Numbered from the stretch's first letter, positions 20,101 to 30,400 are shown. The stretch is 64,000 bases of DNA from JBCCSZ01 sp039821145 (GCA_039821145.1 JBCBOS010000017.1:109550-173549), one strand, 5' to 3'. The notes: generated from the letters alone by a model not told the origin. A program made the numbers and translations.

Positions 20101-20391
20101 CAAGGAAGGCATCCATGTCTGTACCCTGGCCTGACCTGTGTAGTAAGACAACAGCAGGTGGGCATAGGACACCACGGTCGTCAACAATTTCAGTTTGTTG
20201 TCCAAACAAGAAGCAAAGAGCTCGTACTCATCCAAGCGAAGACTCAATCTGTGCTCTTGGTGAGACGGATGAGGAGGTGCTTGGAGTTGAAAGAAGAATG
20301 GATGGACTGTCTCCAGCTTGTTCATCCAAAACAGTCTTGCCTCCTTGTGAGCACTGTCCGTATATTGGGTAATGTCCATATTGCGATCCAT
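17185..20391 (-). CDS. NRPS: two half-condensation domains, A (specificity unassigned), T
   Basis: About 1068 residues from the ATG at 20391; the TTG at 20418 overlaps the upstream stop and is an alternative. Residues about 15-230 and 240-450 each align with only the C-terminal lobe of a condensation domain (FWMNKLE...LPSL, QYYPLELI, LLNHFEQLL; then FWTACLSDY...). Neither carries HHxxxD or the N-terminal lobe. Adenylation about 460-955 has FYTSGSTGKPKG, FDVSLLEI, FYGPTETTIY and SGKLDK. Carrier about 970-1040 has FDIGGNSISV. Specificity positions read D-V-L-Q-V-G-F-I-Y-K, partly glycine-like but not one I can assign. Condensation is presumably done by the complete C domain at the end of the preceding protein (20415-25709). 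The C-terminus is acidic and precedes a PKS. Confidence 0.9.
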   Translation of the reverse strand: MDRNMDITQYTDSAHKEARLFWMNKLETVHPFFFQLQAPPHPSHQEHRLSLRLDEYELFASCLDNKLKLLTTVVSYAHLLLSYYTGQARVQTWMPSLRMKGTDQAQFLPIASQFEAKQSLEDHLDQVKTALKYAFKNQYYPLELIGGIEGYSNVAFEFEGVLASLPSDEFDLRFVIDLTQDQCQLQVVAQGSIFSKEALKDLLNHFEQLLSSQPKTVDDIHFLGNRKIGFTDFWTACLSDYAPLELFSDVPQKDHSQCQLPAEVASQLKEVVRKTKVSQEDIFLASLSYLVKIISGQPSTLIGIEAPQRKRIANHLLGTSLAQLPLQHAHQPNVTVADFLQQMTAKREEMQAFDGLWTQDLLQLTRGNANSLEVAFTYAPDSTMDTTDLPSNQLLCAVRESADSFDIQFLTSTSLTSGLSMQYLMEMYVRILSFVCSQPTARMNACPYLSETERNKILHQFTANGKKQLPKEHVIDVFRKQLAVCADDLAVAFKDRQWTFQEIETASNQWAHYLSSQAGFAKGTLIGVMIERSDWIIPILLGILKAGAVYLPLDPLLPKERIDFILADSKCNILIDDASIEEFKNKVDKLSANGPERSGKGSDLAYVFYTSGSTGKPKGVAISHASLSVFIDNLPDCLALSEMSCMGSLTNFTFDVSLLEIFGALLHGKTLHLFSNEDKSEVLQKIKEKAIDAVQLTPSRLEQLRELDDELFQTLSSLQLLVLGGEAMRQEQFVQLKQLTNTKVVNFYGPTETTIYSSILDLDDSPICTIGKALAGESLYVLTEENEIAPIGVPGEICIAGDGLAEYYLHRPVLTEEKFVKHPFEENQRLYRTGDLGKWTADGHIVFIDRKDDQVKFKGHRIELGDIEAAMKRYQGIHSAVVLIGQREGEEKRLLAFFTSQQTVRTEELRSFLQTILPPYMIPSFFTVLDEFPLMPSGKLDKNRLRKWDVQSGYRNENYMPPRDEVDSDLAEIWSQVLKLPQSQIGIHDNFFDIGGNSISVLRMIGRVGKKFAKEISHVDAFSYTTIRALSDFLQEKEQKKQLSEEELDASVDVMSNTFDIINQFSNE

Positions 20392-20414
20392 TTCTGTTGA
20401 CGATTTACAAAAGC

Positions 20415-23400
20415 TCAAAAATCAAATAGCTCATCGATTTTTTCTGCATTGCTTTGTACCAGTTCCTCAGTGGAATCAGAGAGCTGCAACTCCCCTACTG
20501 ACTGATTTGGTTGTGCAATCAACGCCTCGACAATTCGCCGGAATTTATCAACCAGATTTTCCACGGTCTTTTTCTCAAATAAATTGGTATTGTACCCAAA
20601 GTAGAAGACGACTCCGTCTGCTGATTCCATGCCGTGTATTTCCATGTCAAACTTGACAACTCCTCTGAGGTCGTAATCCTGTGTTGCCAGTGTATTGACT
20701 TTCTGGTCAAAAGCAATGTTGTGCCAAGTGAAGAGCAATTCGAAAAAGGGATAGCGCGACGGATGTACATCGACTCCCATTTCCTCTATCAACTCCTCGA
20801 CCGGATAATCCTTGTATTTGAATGATTCCAGCAAGGAAGACTTCACCTTGGCAATGACCTGGTCAATGGCATCGTCCAGAGAAATGGACAAGGGCAGTAC
20901 AAGCAGGCTGGCAAAAAAGCCCATGATGTTTTCGTACTGAATGTCGTCGCGGTTGGAAATGGTGGTACCCAATCGGATGTCATCCCGGCGGGCATAGCGT
21001 CGAACCAGGATGAACAAGACAGACAAAAATAAATTGAACAAACTCACCCCGGCCTGACTCCCTTTTGCTTTGATGGCAGTGACAGTCTCATGAGGAATGG
21101 TGAACACCACACTGTCTCCATCGAAGGTGTATCGGTTGGGGCGCTCAAAATCGTAGGGCAGGTCAATGGAGTTCAATTTTCCTTTCAGCTTTTGCAGCCA
21201 GAACTGTTTGTGGGCCTCCATCTTTCCTGACTGAATCAACTCTTTTTGTTGCAGTGCATAGGTGCCATAGTGCAACGGCTGCGAGTTCACTGTGACTTCC
21301 TCTCCCTTCTCTAGCTGCTGATAAATGGCCTGCAGCCTCGGAAAGAAAACCTGGGTCAACGAAATGGCATCGCAGACGATGTGGTGAAAATTGGATAGAA
21401 AAACAAATGTATCTGCCTCCGTTTGAAACAGCTGAAATTGGAACAATGGCAACTTCCCAAGATCAAATTCAAACTCAGCCATTTCTTTCATTCTGGCTTG
21501 TAAGATCTCGTCTTTGTTGGGCTCATCAGAAATGTCGCGATGATTCAACTGATACTGCAAATCCGGACGGATGATCTGTACGGGATCTCCTTCCTCCTCG
21601 CGAAAGATCGTTCGCAAAGATGGCTGCTCCTCGATGATGTACTGAATGGTTTGGGCCAGCAGATCGGGCTGAATGCTCCCAGGTAGTACAAAGGCATGCG
21701 GAATGTTGTAGTTGCTGTTGGGACCGAGAATCTGGTGAGTCGTCCATACCCCCAATTGCTGGCCCGACAATGGATAGGAGCTTTGCGCTGAGACCGTCAA
21801 CTGAGGCGCGGGATCATTCGGTGCCAGCTTCTGTGCTTCTTCCTCGATGAAGACAGCCTGAGAAGCAATGGTAGAAAAATCAAAGATGTCCTCAAAAAAC
21901 ATTTGTATGCCAAATGTTGCCTCAATTCGGTTGATGACCATCGAGCCAAGCAAAGAGTGGCCTCCCAGGTCAAAGAAGTCATCTTCTCTGGTAATTTGCT
22001 CATTCCCCAATACATCGGCCCAAATTTGCCCAATCGTTTTTTCTGTCTCTGTCCAATCGCTTTGGTCAATGACCAATGTCACCTTTGGTTCAGCTTCTGT
22101 CACTTCTTCTTTCTGCTCCTTCTCTTCTTTTTGGAAGGGCAGGCGGAGATAAGGATTGTCTGCCAAATCGCGCAAATCCAAATCGGCTACCAATACGTTG
22201 GCACATCCCATGCCCAGAGAAGTATCCAAGGCTTGCAGCCCTTCCTCATTGGACAAGGCCTTGAGGCTGTCTCTGTCGTCCTCTAATCCCTTGACCATTC
22301 CCGCTTCCTTCCAACCTGGCCAATTGATGGCCAATCTGGTAGATGGATTGATGGCAGCCCATGCATCGAGAAAGGCATTGGCCACCGCATAATCTATGCT
22401 GTTGGATTGAGGAATGATGCTGTTAAGGGAAGAAAATGCCACCAATTTTTTGGGCTGAAATTTTTCAAACTGGTTTTCCAAATGAAGGGTTCCAGCTACT
22501 TTGGGACGAAGGGTATTCACAAAGTCGTCTACATCCTTGCGAACCAATGGCTCCCAAGACCCCTTGACGCCAGCCAAGTGGAAGATGTAGTCCAGTCTTT
22601 CGACTTGGGTACCCAGCTCCTGACTGATTTCTGCCATTCGCTCTCCATCCGATACGTCGGCAGAAAAATAGGAAACGGCAATGCCAAAAGTTGTTTGCAG
22701 GTATGCTAGGTTTGCCCGAACCTTTTCCGCCTTCTTGGTCTTGGCTTTTGCATCTGTCCGGCCAATGAGGTAAAGGCCTACAGCTCCTTTTTCGGCCAGG
22801 TGTTTGGCCAACTCAAATCCAATGCCCACTGCCCCTCCTGTGATGAGGTAGTGGCCTTTGGGAGGATGGTTGAATGCAGATGTCGCAAAGGGCAATTGTT
22901 CCAACTCGTCGCAATGCCAACCGCTTGCATCTCGGTACAAAAAGCGTTCTGTGATGCTGGCTTGCAGGGCATCGTTCAACAAATCAAACCAATTGCTTGC
23001 AGCCTCTTCAGACAGTTGGACATTTTTGAAAAGGCTTTTCCGATACTCCGCCCCTGCTCCTTTCATGACCGCCGTTTGCATGCTTGCCAGCTCATTTTGC
23101 CCCAGCGCAGCAGCAGGGACAAGGCTGACATTGACCCAACGAATGTTTTCCCGACTCAGGCGCAAGTGCCAAGACTTGAGCAGATGAATCAAAGGCATCA
23201 GGTCTTGATCAATGGCAGTCTGGGGATTTTCATTGGCAGGAAAAATGCTGATGACCGTATCCACCTCGACATCGTCCATGTAAAGTTCCTGCTCCACATC
23301 GTTGTAATCGGTCGAACGGCGCCAATCGATTCGGTACCGCTCTCCAGGATGTTGGACTTCAAACTGGTCCGACAGCCAGATGGATGCCACTTGGGTATTT

Positions 23401-25709
23401 TTGTCTGACAACTCCTTGGCGACTTGTTGCAGCAGTTGTTCATCTGGCCCAACCAATAAAATGTTCTTGTCTGTCAGTACATCTCTGGCATTGGAAAGAT
23501 CAATGGGACTTTTGCCAATCTTGTAAAAAATATTTTTTGCCAAATCGGTTTGATCCACTTGCTTGGTAGATGCATCGGCCTCTTTCAACCAACAGCGGGT
23601 GGGTTTGAAAACATAGGATGGACACAGCAGATCGGATGGCTGGGCCATCAGCCACGGCAGCTCTCTCCATGCCATGTCAAAACCAGCTTCGAACAATTCG
23701 GCGAAATAGGCTTGCAGATCATCTTTGGCAGCAGAAGAGGCAGTAAAGATTTTTTGCTCAGGAGATTTGTGACTTTGTACTGCCTCGCTGATGTTGGCCA
23801 CAGGCCCCAATTCTATAAAGTGGATATCGGACTCTTGCTTGCTGTTGAGAAACTTAGCCATCCGGCTTTCGACATCTGCTGAGGCTTCCGCTTGTTCTGC
23901 CTCCCTCAATGCCTCCTCCAGGTTCTTGTATTTTCCATTGATGTAATTGAGCAAGGTCTTTCCACTTCCATCGGCGAGGACCTTGTCCAATGACATGGCC
24001 GACTTTTTGAGAAAGTGGTACAATCCCAATCGGAAGAAAAATTCTCCTGCGATGGAAAATGTCTTGTGGAGAGCATCGATTTGCTCCCTTGTCGTTTGGG
24101 CCTCTTGGGCTGCCCAGTCGAAGCATTGAGAATGATTGACTTGGGAAGGGGAAAAATGAGACAGCAGCAAAAAGCAGTTGTCAGCTTCAGGAGAAGAGGG
24201 TGTAGAAACGGCTGCCTGTTCCAGTTGCTTTGCAAAAGATGTTTGGTCAGAAGCCCACCAACTCAGTCTGTGCGCAAATTGGTTCCGATTGCTCAGCAGG
24301 CTCTTGCTCAATGCCTTGGCATCCCACTGGTTGGATTGTTTTGCATAATCCAATAAAACCGTTCGATGGCGTTGGATGGCTTCTTCATCGGGTGCCGAAA
24401 AGGAAAAATATTGAGTTGTCGATTTTTCTGTACTGGTCGATGCATCCACAGGTTCTTCTGAGAGGACGAGGTGACAATTTGTTCCAATCATCCCAAAGGA
24501 ACTGATGCCCGCGATGCGAGGTCCAGAGGTCTTCCAAGGAGTCCACTCACGAGTAACCGTCAGATGGTATTTCTCCAAATCCAACAATGGATTGGGGGCG
24601 TCGAAATGAACCGACGGGTAGCGTTCTTGGAATTTGATGGACAAAACAACCTTGGCCAAACTCACCAGACCCGCCACAGAATTGGTGTGCCCAAGGTTGG
24701 ACTTGACAGCAGAGACATGGCAATCATTTGGCCCAGCAGACATTTTCTCAAAAGCCAAATTGATCCCTTCGATCTCTATGGGATCGCCCAGTTTGGTTCC
24801 AGTGCCATGACACTCAATCAATCCCAACTCACTCGGATCAATCCCAGCATCTGTCCATGCCTCGATCAGTGCTTCCGACTGGGCCACTGCATCGGGTGCG
24901 GTCAGGCTGGCAGATAGATTGGCATCTTGGTTGGCCGCAGAGCCGCGGATGATGGCATGAATTGGATCACCATCTTCTTTGGCCTGCCGGTACGACTTGA
25001 GCAGCACCGCCACCGCAGCCTCCCCTGCTCCCGTTCCATCCGCCTGTGCAGAAAAAGTTTTGGAACGAGCCGAAGAAGATTCGATGCCCATTTTCACATC
25101 AGAGTCTACAGAAGGAGGAAACAATACCAGGTCGCAACCTGCGACAAGCGCCATGTCACTTTCACCGTAGCGAATGTCTCTACAAGCTTGGTGAAGGGCC
25201 ACCAATCCAGAGGAGCAGGCCGTATCAATCATCATGGCTTTGCTCCGCAGGTTGAACATCCGGGCGACTTTGCCAGCCATGGCCGAACTGAGATTGCCCG
25301 TGTACAGCGCCGGATCAAATTGATCGGCCAAGCGGTAGTAGTCCAGGGCAACATCGGCAATGTAGGTAGCGGTTCGACTCCCCGAAAAGTGAGAGATTGG
25401 GTAGGTACTGTTTTCCAATGCCTGGTAACAAGTTTCCAATAGCAATCGCTGGCGAGGGTCCATGCGGTCGGCCTCCCCTTTGGAGATTTTGAAAAAGGCA
25501 TGGTCAAAGGCATCCACTGTGGAGAGGAAGCCCATTTGTTGATGACTCCCTGCCGGGTCGACATTGGTTCGTTGCATGCGTTGGAGCGACATGTCTCCGA
25601 TGCAGTCCAGTCCCGTTTGCAAATTGCGCAGAAACTGATCCAGGCGGTCGGCCTTTGGGAATCGTCCTGCCATTCCGATGATTGCTACACTTCTGTCCTC
25701 TGCCTTCAT
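20415..25709 (-). CDS. Hybrid PKS/NRPS: KS, degenerate AT, KR, T, C
   Basis: About 1764 residues. KS 1-430 is intact (DTACSSGL, ECHGTGT, NLGHTNS). A KS-AT linker follows. Then comes a region of about 220 residues (about 510-730) that aligns with an acyltransferase but is shortened and has lost the active site: where the sister modules have GHSLG, this protein has ADGSG. The AT C-terminal landmarks survive (FIELGPVANIS, FKPTRCWL). KR about 930-1190 has TGGAVGIG and catalytic Ser/Tyr/Asn in SSLNSIIPQSNSIDYAVAN. Carrier about 1215-1290 has DLGGHSLLGS. Condensation about 1310-1745 has HHIVCDA. If it extends the chain, the acyl unit must be supplied in trans. It follows the threonine NRPS and the carbamoyltransferase gene. 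The ATG at 25709 is 3 nt after the preceding stop. Confidence 0.92.
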   Translation of the reverse strand: MKAEDRSVAIIGMAGRFPKADRLDQFLRNLQTGLDCIGDMSLQRMQRTNVDPAGSHQQMGFLSTVDAFDHAFFKISKGEADRMDPRQRLLLETCYQALENSTYPISHFSGSRTATYIADVALDYYRLADQFDPALYTGNLSSAMAGKVARMFNLRSKAMMIDTACSSGLVALHQACRDIRYGESDMALVAGCDLVLFPPSVDSDVKMGIESSSARSKTFSAQADGTGAGEAAVAVLLKSYRQAKEDGDPIHAIIRGSAANQDANLSASLTAPDAVAQSEALIEAWTDAGIDPSELGLIECHGTGTKLGDPIEIEGINLAFEKMSAGPNDCHVSAVKSNLGHTNSVAGLVSLAKVVLSIKFQERYPSVHFDAPNPLLDLEKYHLTVTREWTPWKTSGPRIAGISSFGMIGTNCHLVLSEEPVDASTSTEKSTTQYFSFSAPDEEAIQRHRTVLLDYAKQSNQWDAKALSKSLLSNRNQFAHRLSWWASDQTSFAKQLEQAAVSTPSSPEADNCFLLLSHFSPSQVNHSQCFDWAAQEAQTTREQIDALHKTFSIAGEFFFRLGLYHFLKKSAMSLDKVLADGSGKTLLNYINGKYKNLEEALREAEQAEASADVESRMAKFLNSKQESDIHFIELGPVANISEAVQSHKSPEQKIFTASSAAKDDLQAYFAELFEAGFDMAWRELPWLMAQPSDLLCPSYVFKPTRCWLKEADASTKQVDQTDLAKNIFYKIGKSPIDLSNARDVLTDKNILLVGPDEQLLQQVAKELSDKNTQVASIWLSDQFEVQHPGERYRIDWRRSTDYNDVEQELYMDDVEVDTVISIFPANENPQTAIDQDLMPLIHLLKSWHLRLSRENIRWVNVSLVPAAALGQNELASMQTAVMKGAGAEYRKSLFKNVQLSEEAASNWFDLLNDALQASITERFLYRDASGWHCDELEQLPFATSAFNHPPKGHYLITGGAVGIGFELAKHLAEKGAVGLYLIGRTDAKAKTKKAEKVRANLAYLQTTFGIAVSYFSADVSDGERMAEISQELGTQVERLDYIFHLAGVKGSWEPLVRKDVDDFVNTLRPKVAGTLHLENQFEKFQPKKLVAFSSLNSIIPQSNSIDYAVANAFLDAWAAINPSTRLAINWPGWKEAGMVKGLEDDRDSLKALSNEEGLQALDTSLGMGCANVLVADLDLRDLADNPYLRLPFQKEEKEQKEEVTEAEPKVTLVIDQSDWTETEKTIGQIWADVLGNEQITREDDFFDLGGHSLLGSMVINRIEATFGIQMFFEDIFDFSTIASQAVFIEEEAQKLAPNDPAPQLTVSAQSSYPLSGQQLGVWTTHQILGPNSNYNIPHAFVLPGSIQPDLLAQTIQYIIEEQPSLRTIFREEEGDPVQIIRPDLQYQLNHRDISDEPNKDEILQARMKEMAEFEFDLGKLPLFQFQLFQTEADTFVFLSNFHHIVCDAISLTQVFFPRLQAIYQQLEKGEEVTVNSQPLHYGTYALQQKELIQSGKMEAHKQFWLQKLKGKLNSIDLPYDFERPNRYTFDGDSVVFTIPHETVTAIKAKGSQAGVSLFNLFLSVLFILVRRYARRDDIRLGTTISNRDDIQYENIMGFFASLLVLPLSISLDDAIDQVIAKVKSSLLESFKYKDYPVEELIEEMGVDVHPSRYPFFELLFTWHNIAFDQKVNTLATQDYDLRGVVKFDMEIHGMESADGVVFYFGYNTNLFEKKTVENLVDKFRRIVEALIAQPNQSVGELQLSDSTEELVQSNAEKIDELFDF

Positions 25710-25712
25710 GGG

Positions 25713-27392
25713 TCAAGCAGTTTTTAGTTCATTAACAATGGCTTCTTCCAATTCTTTTCCGTCCGATTCTTTGATGTACAAGGTATTGTCAGACCAGACA
25801 TACTGGCATCTACCAAAGACCATGGCACTTTGCACATCGGGGAAAAACCCTCGCCCTTTGTCGTTGGCACTGGTGTTGGTGAGGACGGGGATACCGGAAA
25901 GTTTTTCGTAGGCAGTCAACAGTTGGTGGATCAACGGATGATCGGTGGCCGAGACGGTCTGTACCCGTGCGGTATTGTCCAAGTGTTTGATGGCTGGAAT
26001 TCGCTCCCGCCACTCGTCGCGCAGTACGTGATCGAACAGCATGTAGCGGTCGGGCGTGCCGGGGTCAAAAATCTGGCTGGCCTTTTCCTCCAAGCAAATG
26101 GGTGCAATTGGACGATACGCTTCTCTTTTCTTGATCTTGTTGAGCAACTCTTTCATCTCCTCAGAATCGGCAGCTGCCAGGATGCTTCTATTGCCCAAGG
26201 CACGCGGCCCCAATTCTGCCTTGCCGTTGAGGAAAATGACAGGCTGCTTTTCGTTGTGTAAGAAGCTGGCCAGGTCTTCAATGGTGCAATCTCTTTGCTG
26301 CCAACCTGCCACCAGCTCCGCTTCATTGAGGGGCGTTCCGCTGTATACACTCCATTCTAGGGCGTAATTCTTGGTCGTCATCATCTCGGCACAGGCTGCA
26401 CCGATGGCACTTCCAGAATCGTTGGGGAAAGGCGGCACCCAGATGTCTTTTACCAGGCCACTGCGTCGGAAGGCACTGTTCCATTTGATGTTCAAGGCGC
26501 AGCCACCGACGAAGCAAAGATTGGTGTGGGGACGTGGGTTTCTCTCCATCTTGTCCTTGAGTTTTTCCAACAACATGCGCTGGATGAAGACGTGGAAAGA
26601 AGCCAAGACATCTTCCGGACAGTAGTTGTCAGGACGCGTCTCTTTGATGAATTTTCTGGCGAACAACAATCCATAATCCAAGGACATTTCCAACTCCTCC
26701 TCATACAACTGAAACATGCGTTGAATGATCTCTTCTTTGGCTTGGCCCTTGGCAATGTAGGCCATCACTTTGCCCGCAATGGACAGGTGTGCGTTCTTGC
26801 TGTTGCGCTGACTCTTGAAGGGCTCGAAGTGAATGGCAAATAAATGATAGATGTTGCCAATTAGGAAAAAGAGTGCCCCAAAATTGTCCATCTTCCCACT
26901 GACCGGATCAAAATAATACAGTCGGGGAAACATGCCGCCGTCCCAAACGAGGATGTAGGAACCCTCTCCACTTTGGGCAAACGGACTGGTGCAATAGGCT
27001 CCAGCAATGTGCCCGGTGACGTGGTAATAAGAATGGTAGGCCCACTGTTTTCCATCCATCTGCAAGCCGTTGAAGGCAAAGGTTTTCAAAACATCTTCTG
27101 ACAGCTTGGACTCGCGGTAAGGAGCAACCGACAGCGGAGTATCCACCCCATCGACTTTGTACCTGATTTGCGAGACATCCAATCCATCCCAGCCATCGAC
27201 CACAAAGCGATCGACATCGCTGAGTTGATAGCCAGAAGCGAGAAGAATTTCTTCAATTTGTTCTGCATTCTCGATGGAACTGAAACGGAAGTTGTTGTTG
27301 ATTTTTTCCATCTCGATGCTGAATACCAATCGGTTGTTTTCGATCAAAGCGATGCCACCGTCGTGGGTCATCTTGATGCCACATATGACCAT
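25713..27392 (-). CDS. NodU/CmcH-family O-carbamoyltransferase
   Basis: A 559-residue protein matching the carbamoyltransferase family that makes carbamoyl-adenylate from carbamoyl phosphate and ATP and transfers the carbamoyl group to a hydroxyl. Visible landmarks are the N-terminal MTHDGGIALIE segment, the GGCALNIKWN motif near residue 300, the ELGPRALGNRSIL motif near 395, and the C-terminal domain with TNTSANDKGRGF. Length fits the family. It sits between the threonine NRPS and the next PKS, 12 nt and 3 nt from its neighbours, so it is co-transcribed with the assembly line. The substrate is probably a hydroxyl of the product, such as a Thr side chain or a KR-derived beta-hydroxyl; the sequence does not say which, nor whether it acts on carrier-bound intermediates or the finished molecule. 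Confidence 0.92.
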   Translation of the reverse strand: MVICGIKMTHDGGIALIENNRLVFSIEMEKINNNFRFSSIENAEQIEEILLASGYQLSDVDRFVVDGWDGLDVSQIRYKVDGVDTPLSVAPYRESKLSEDVLKTFAFNGLQMDGKQWAYHSYYHVTGHIAGAYCTSPFAQSGEGSYILVWDGGMFPRLYYFDPVSGKMDNFGALFFLIGNIYHLFAIHFEPFKSQRNSKNAHLSIAGKVMAYIAKGQAKEEIIQRMFQLYEEELEMSLDYGLLFARKFIKETRPDNYCPEDVLASFHVFIQRMLLEKLKDKMERNPRPHTNLCFVGGCALNIKWNSAFRRSGLVKDIWVPPFPNDSGSAIGAACAEMMTTKNYALEWSVYSGTPLNEAELVAGWQQRDCTIEDLASFLHNEKQPVIFLNGKAELGPRALGNRSILAAADSEEMKELLNKIKKREAYRPIAPICLEEKASQIFDPGTPDRYMLFDHVLRDEWRERIPAIKHLDNTARVQTVSATDHPLIHQLLTAYEKLSGIPVLTNTSANDKGRGFFPDVQSAMVFGRCQYVWSDNTLYIKESDGKELEEAIVNELKTA

Positions 27393-27404
27393 AATGATGA
27401 TTTT

Positions 27405-30400
27405 CTAAAAGTTAATTTCATTGAGTTCTTTGACGCCTACCTCTTCCACTACTGGCTCTTCTGCCAATAGCAAGGCTTGTTGCTGTATGCTTGTATGACT
27501 AAAAAGTCTTGCAATGCTGATTCGGGTATGCTCTTCTGTCAACTCATTGATTTTGCTCAGCAGTTTCACCACAGAAAGGGAATTACCACCAATTTCAAAG
27601 AAGTTGTCCGTCGTGCTGATGTGATTGGGTCCAACTGCCAATACCTCGCTCCAAATGTCGAGCAATTGTTGTTCTGTATCGTTTTGTGGCAGGACCTGAT
27701 CTGCTCTTTTGACCAGTACACTCATCAGGGGATCGGGAAGATTTTTTTTGTCCAATTTGCCATTGCTCGTCAGTGGGAAGTGATCCACTTGGATGTAAAA
27801 CACCGGGAGCATGAATTGGGGAAGCAATTTGGACAGATGGCTTTTCAAAGAATCCGCTGACAGTTCTTGCTCTGCCACGAAATAGGCCACCAAAGATTGA
27901 TTGTCCCCCTCTTGCTCACTGACCACCACCACTGCTTCTCCCACAAGCGGATGGGTACACAACATCTTGGAAATCTCTCCCAGCTCAATTCTGAATCCAC
28001 GAATTTTGACTTGGTCATCCATTCGCCCCAGGTAAGCGAAGTCTCCATTGGGCAGTTGACGCACCCGGTCTCCTGTGCGATACAGTTTTTGGCCAGCCAC
28101 ATAGGGATGAAGGATGAAACGCTCCTCGGTCAATTCTGCTTGGTTCAAGTAGGCCCGTGCCAAGCCAGCTCCTCCCACATACAATTCTCCAGTCGATCCC
28201 GCTGGCAAAATCCGACCATCGACATCCATCAGCAGTCCATACCAACCGGGAATGGCTTGGCCAATATTGGATACAATGGCTGCAATCTCCTCGGCACCGA
28301 TTTTTTTGAAAGTAACATGGACAGTTGTCTCTGTAATGCCGTACATGTTGATCAGCTCGGTTTGAGGATATTTTTGGTGCCAGTCTTGCAACTGCTGAGG
28401 TTGCAAAGCTTCACCGCCAAAGATCACATATCGCAAAGTCGTTGATGAGGTGTTCTGTTCCAAAGCCTCTCGGGTCAAATGCCGGAAAGCAGAAGGCGTT
28501 TGGTTGAGGACGGTCACTTGCTTATCCAGCAGTAGTTGCCAAAAGGCGGCTGGATCTTTGGCCGTTTCTGATGGGACAATCAGCAGTTGGCCGCCGTGCA
28601 AAAGCGCTCCATAGATTTCCCAAACAGAAAAATCAAAACAGTAGGAATGAAAGAGGGTCCAGACATCGGATTCGGTAAAATCAAATCCCAGCTGGTCCGC
28701 TGCTTCCAACAGGCTCAGCACATTTTTCTGCTCGATCAGTACCCCTTTGGGACGACCTGTGGAACCAGATGTGAAAAGGACGTAAGCCAACTGAGAAGAA
28801 GAGACGGGCAAGGAAGGCCGGTGCCTGGGCTGTTGCTGACGGACAGACAAAAAGTCGTTGATCAAATCCTGATCGATGCAACACTTGCACTGACACTCTT
28901 CCTGCATAAAAGCGATGCGATCCTCCGGATACTGGGGGTCAATTGGCAAGTAGGCACCTGCCGTTTTGAGCACAGCAAAAATGGCTGTACACATCCACTC
29001 ACTTCGGTCCAGCAGAATGGCACAGATGTCTTCTGCCTGCAGGGAATGTCTTCCCATCAGGTAGTGGGCCAATTGGTTGGACAATTCATCCAATTCGCGA
29101 TAGGTCAGTTGGCGATCGTCGCATGTCACTGCCAGGCGATTTGGGTGGCGATCCACCTGCGCTTCGAAGCGTTGAACCAATGATTGATTGGAAGATTGGA
29201 CTTGGCGATGGGCCGTTGCCTGTGCAATGATTTGCTCGCGCTCTGCTGGAGTCAACAGTTCCAGTTCGCACAATGCTGCATCGGGTGTTTCCAGCACTTT
29301 ACTTGTCAATTCCTCAAAATGAAGCAAGAGGCGTCCCATCCGATCTCGATCAAAATACTTGGCATTGTAGGTGAGGTAAAGTTGGATGTCCTTCCCACTT
29401 TTGACCAATAAATTGAGGTCGTATTTTCCCAAGCCACTATTGGTCTCCTGCAATTTCCAATCGGCTGAACTTGTGTGTTCTTCTTCAAATTGAAACAAAA
29501 TGTCAAAGAGCGCCGTCCGGCTCATGTCCTTTTGTGGATTCAATTCCAATACCAGTTTCTCAAAAGGAATGGCACCAAAATCCACTGCCTCCTCATGGCC
29601 CTCCACAACTTGTTCCACCAATTGATGAAAAGAATCTTTGGCGGAGATGTCATTCCGCAGCACGATCAAATTGGCAAGTGGCCCAATCGTTTGTTGCAGC
29701 TCCTCTTGCAAGCGGTTGTTGTGGAAAGTTCCGATGACCAACTTTTCAGAGGAGGTGTATTTGTACAGCAGCAGCTGAAAAATTGACAGAAAAAACTGTT
29801 GTACTTCTATCTTATGTTGTTGACAAAACGCCTGCACTTTCTGCGAAACATCTGAAGAAAGTGTCGCCTGCTGTCGAGCAGCTTCATAGATGTGGACATG
29901 CTCCCTTGGAAAGTCTGTCTCGAAATGAAATGTCCCCACATCATCCAACTTCTGCTTCCAGTAAAAGAGAAAAGGTTCCAAGTCCTCCTCCCCCAGTGAA
30001 TTTTGCCAATCGGAGAAATCGAAAAAGCCAAGTGACTCTTCTGGCACCGCTCCTTCCCGGTACTGCGTCCACACCAAATCGGCCAACAACTGAAGAGAGT
30101 ATCGGTCACAAATGATGTGGTGGGCAGTGATCACGAAAAAGAAGCGGTTCGTTGTCGTACATACCAGGTCAAATCGCAGAAGCACCTCTTTTGCCAAATC
30201 AAAAGGACGCTGTGCCAATTGCAAGCAAAATCCAAGAGGGTCCAAATGGGAATCATCGGATGACAGATTGTGAATCTGAAGAGCGGGCAGAGCGTTTGCA
30301 TCCAAAACAGCTTCGGGCAATTGTTCCTTGGTATGAACGCGCGTCTGCAAAACTTGCCTGGACCGAAATACTTCTTCTATGCTCTGCTCCAAGCGAGCAA

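Noticed and set aside
4722..25709. Assigning KR stereochemistry (A- or B-type) to the three ketoreductases
   Set aside because: None shows the B-type LDD motif, and the position of the diagnostic A-type Trp holds Val, Leu or Ile, so the simple rule gives no answer.
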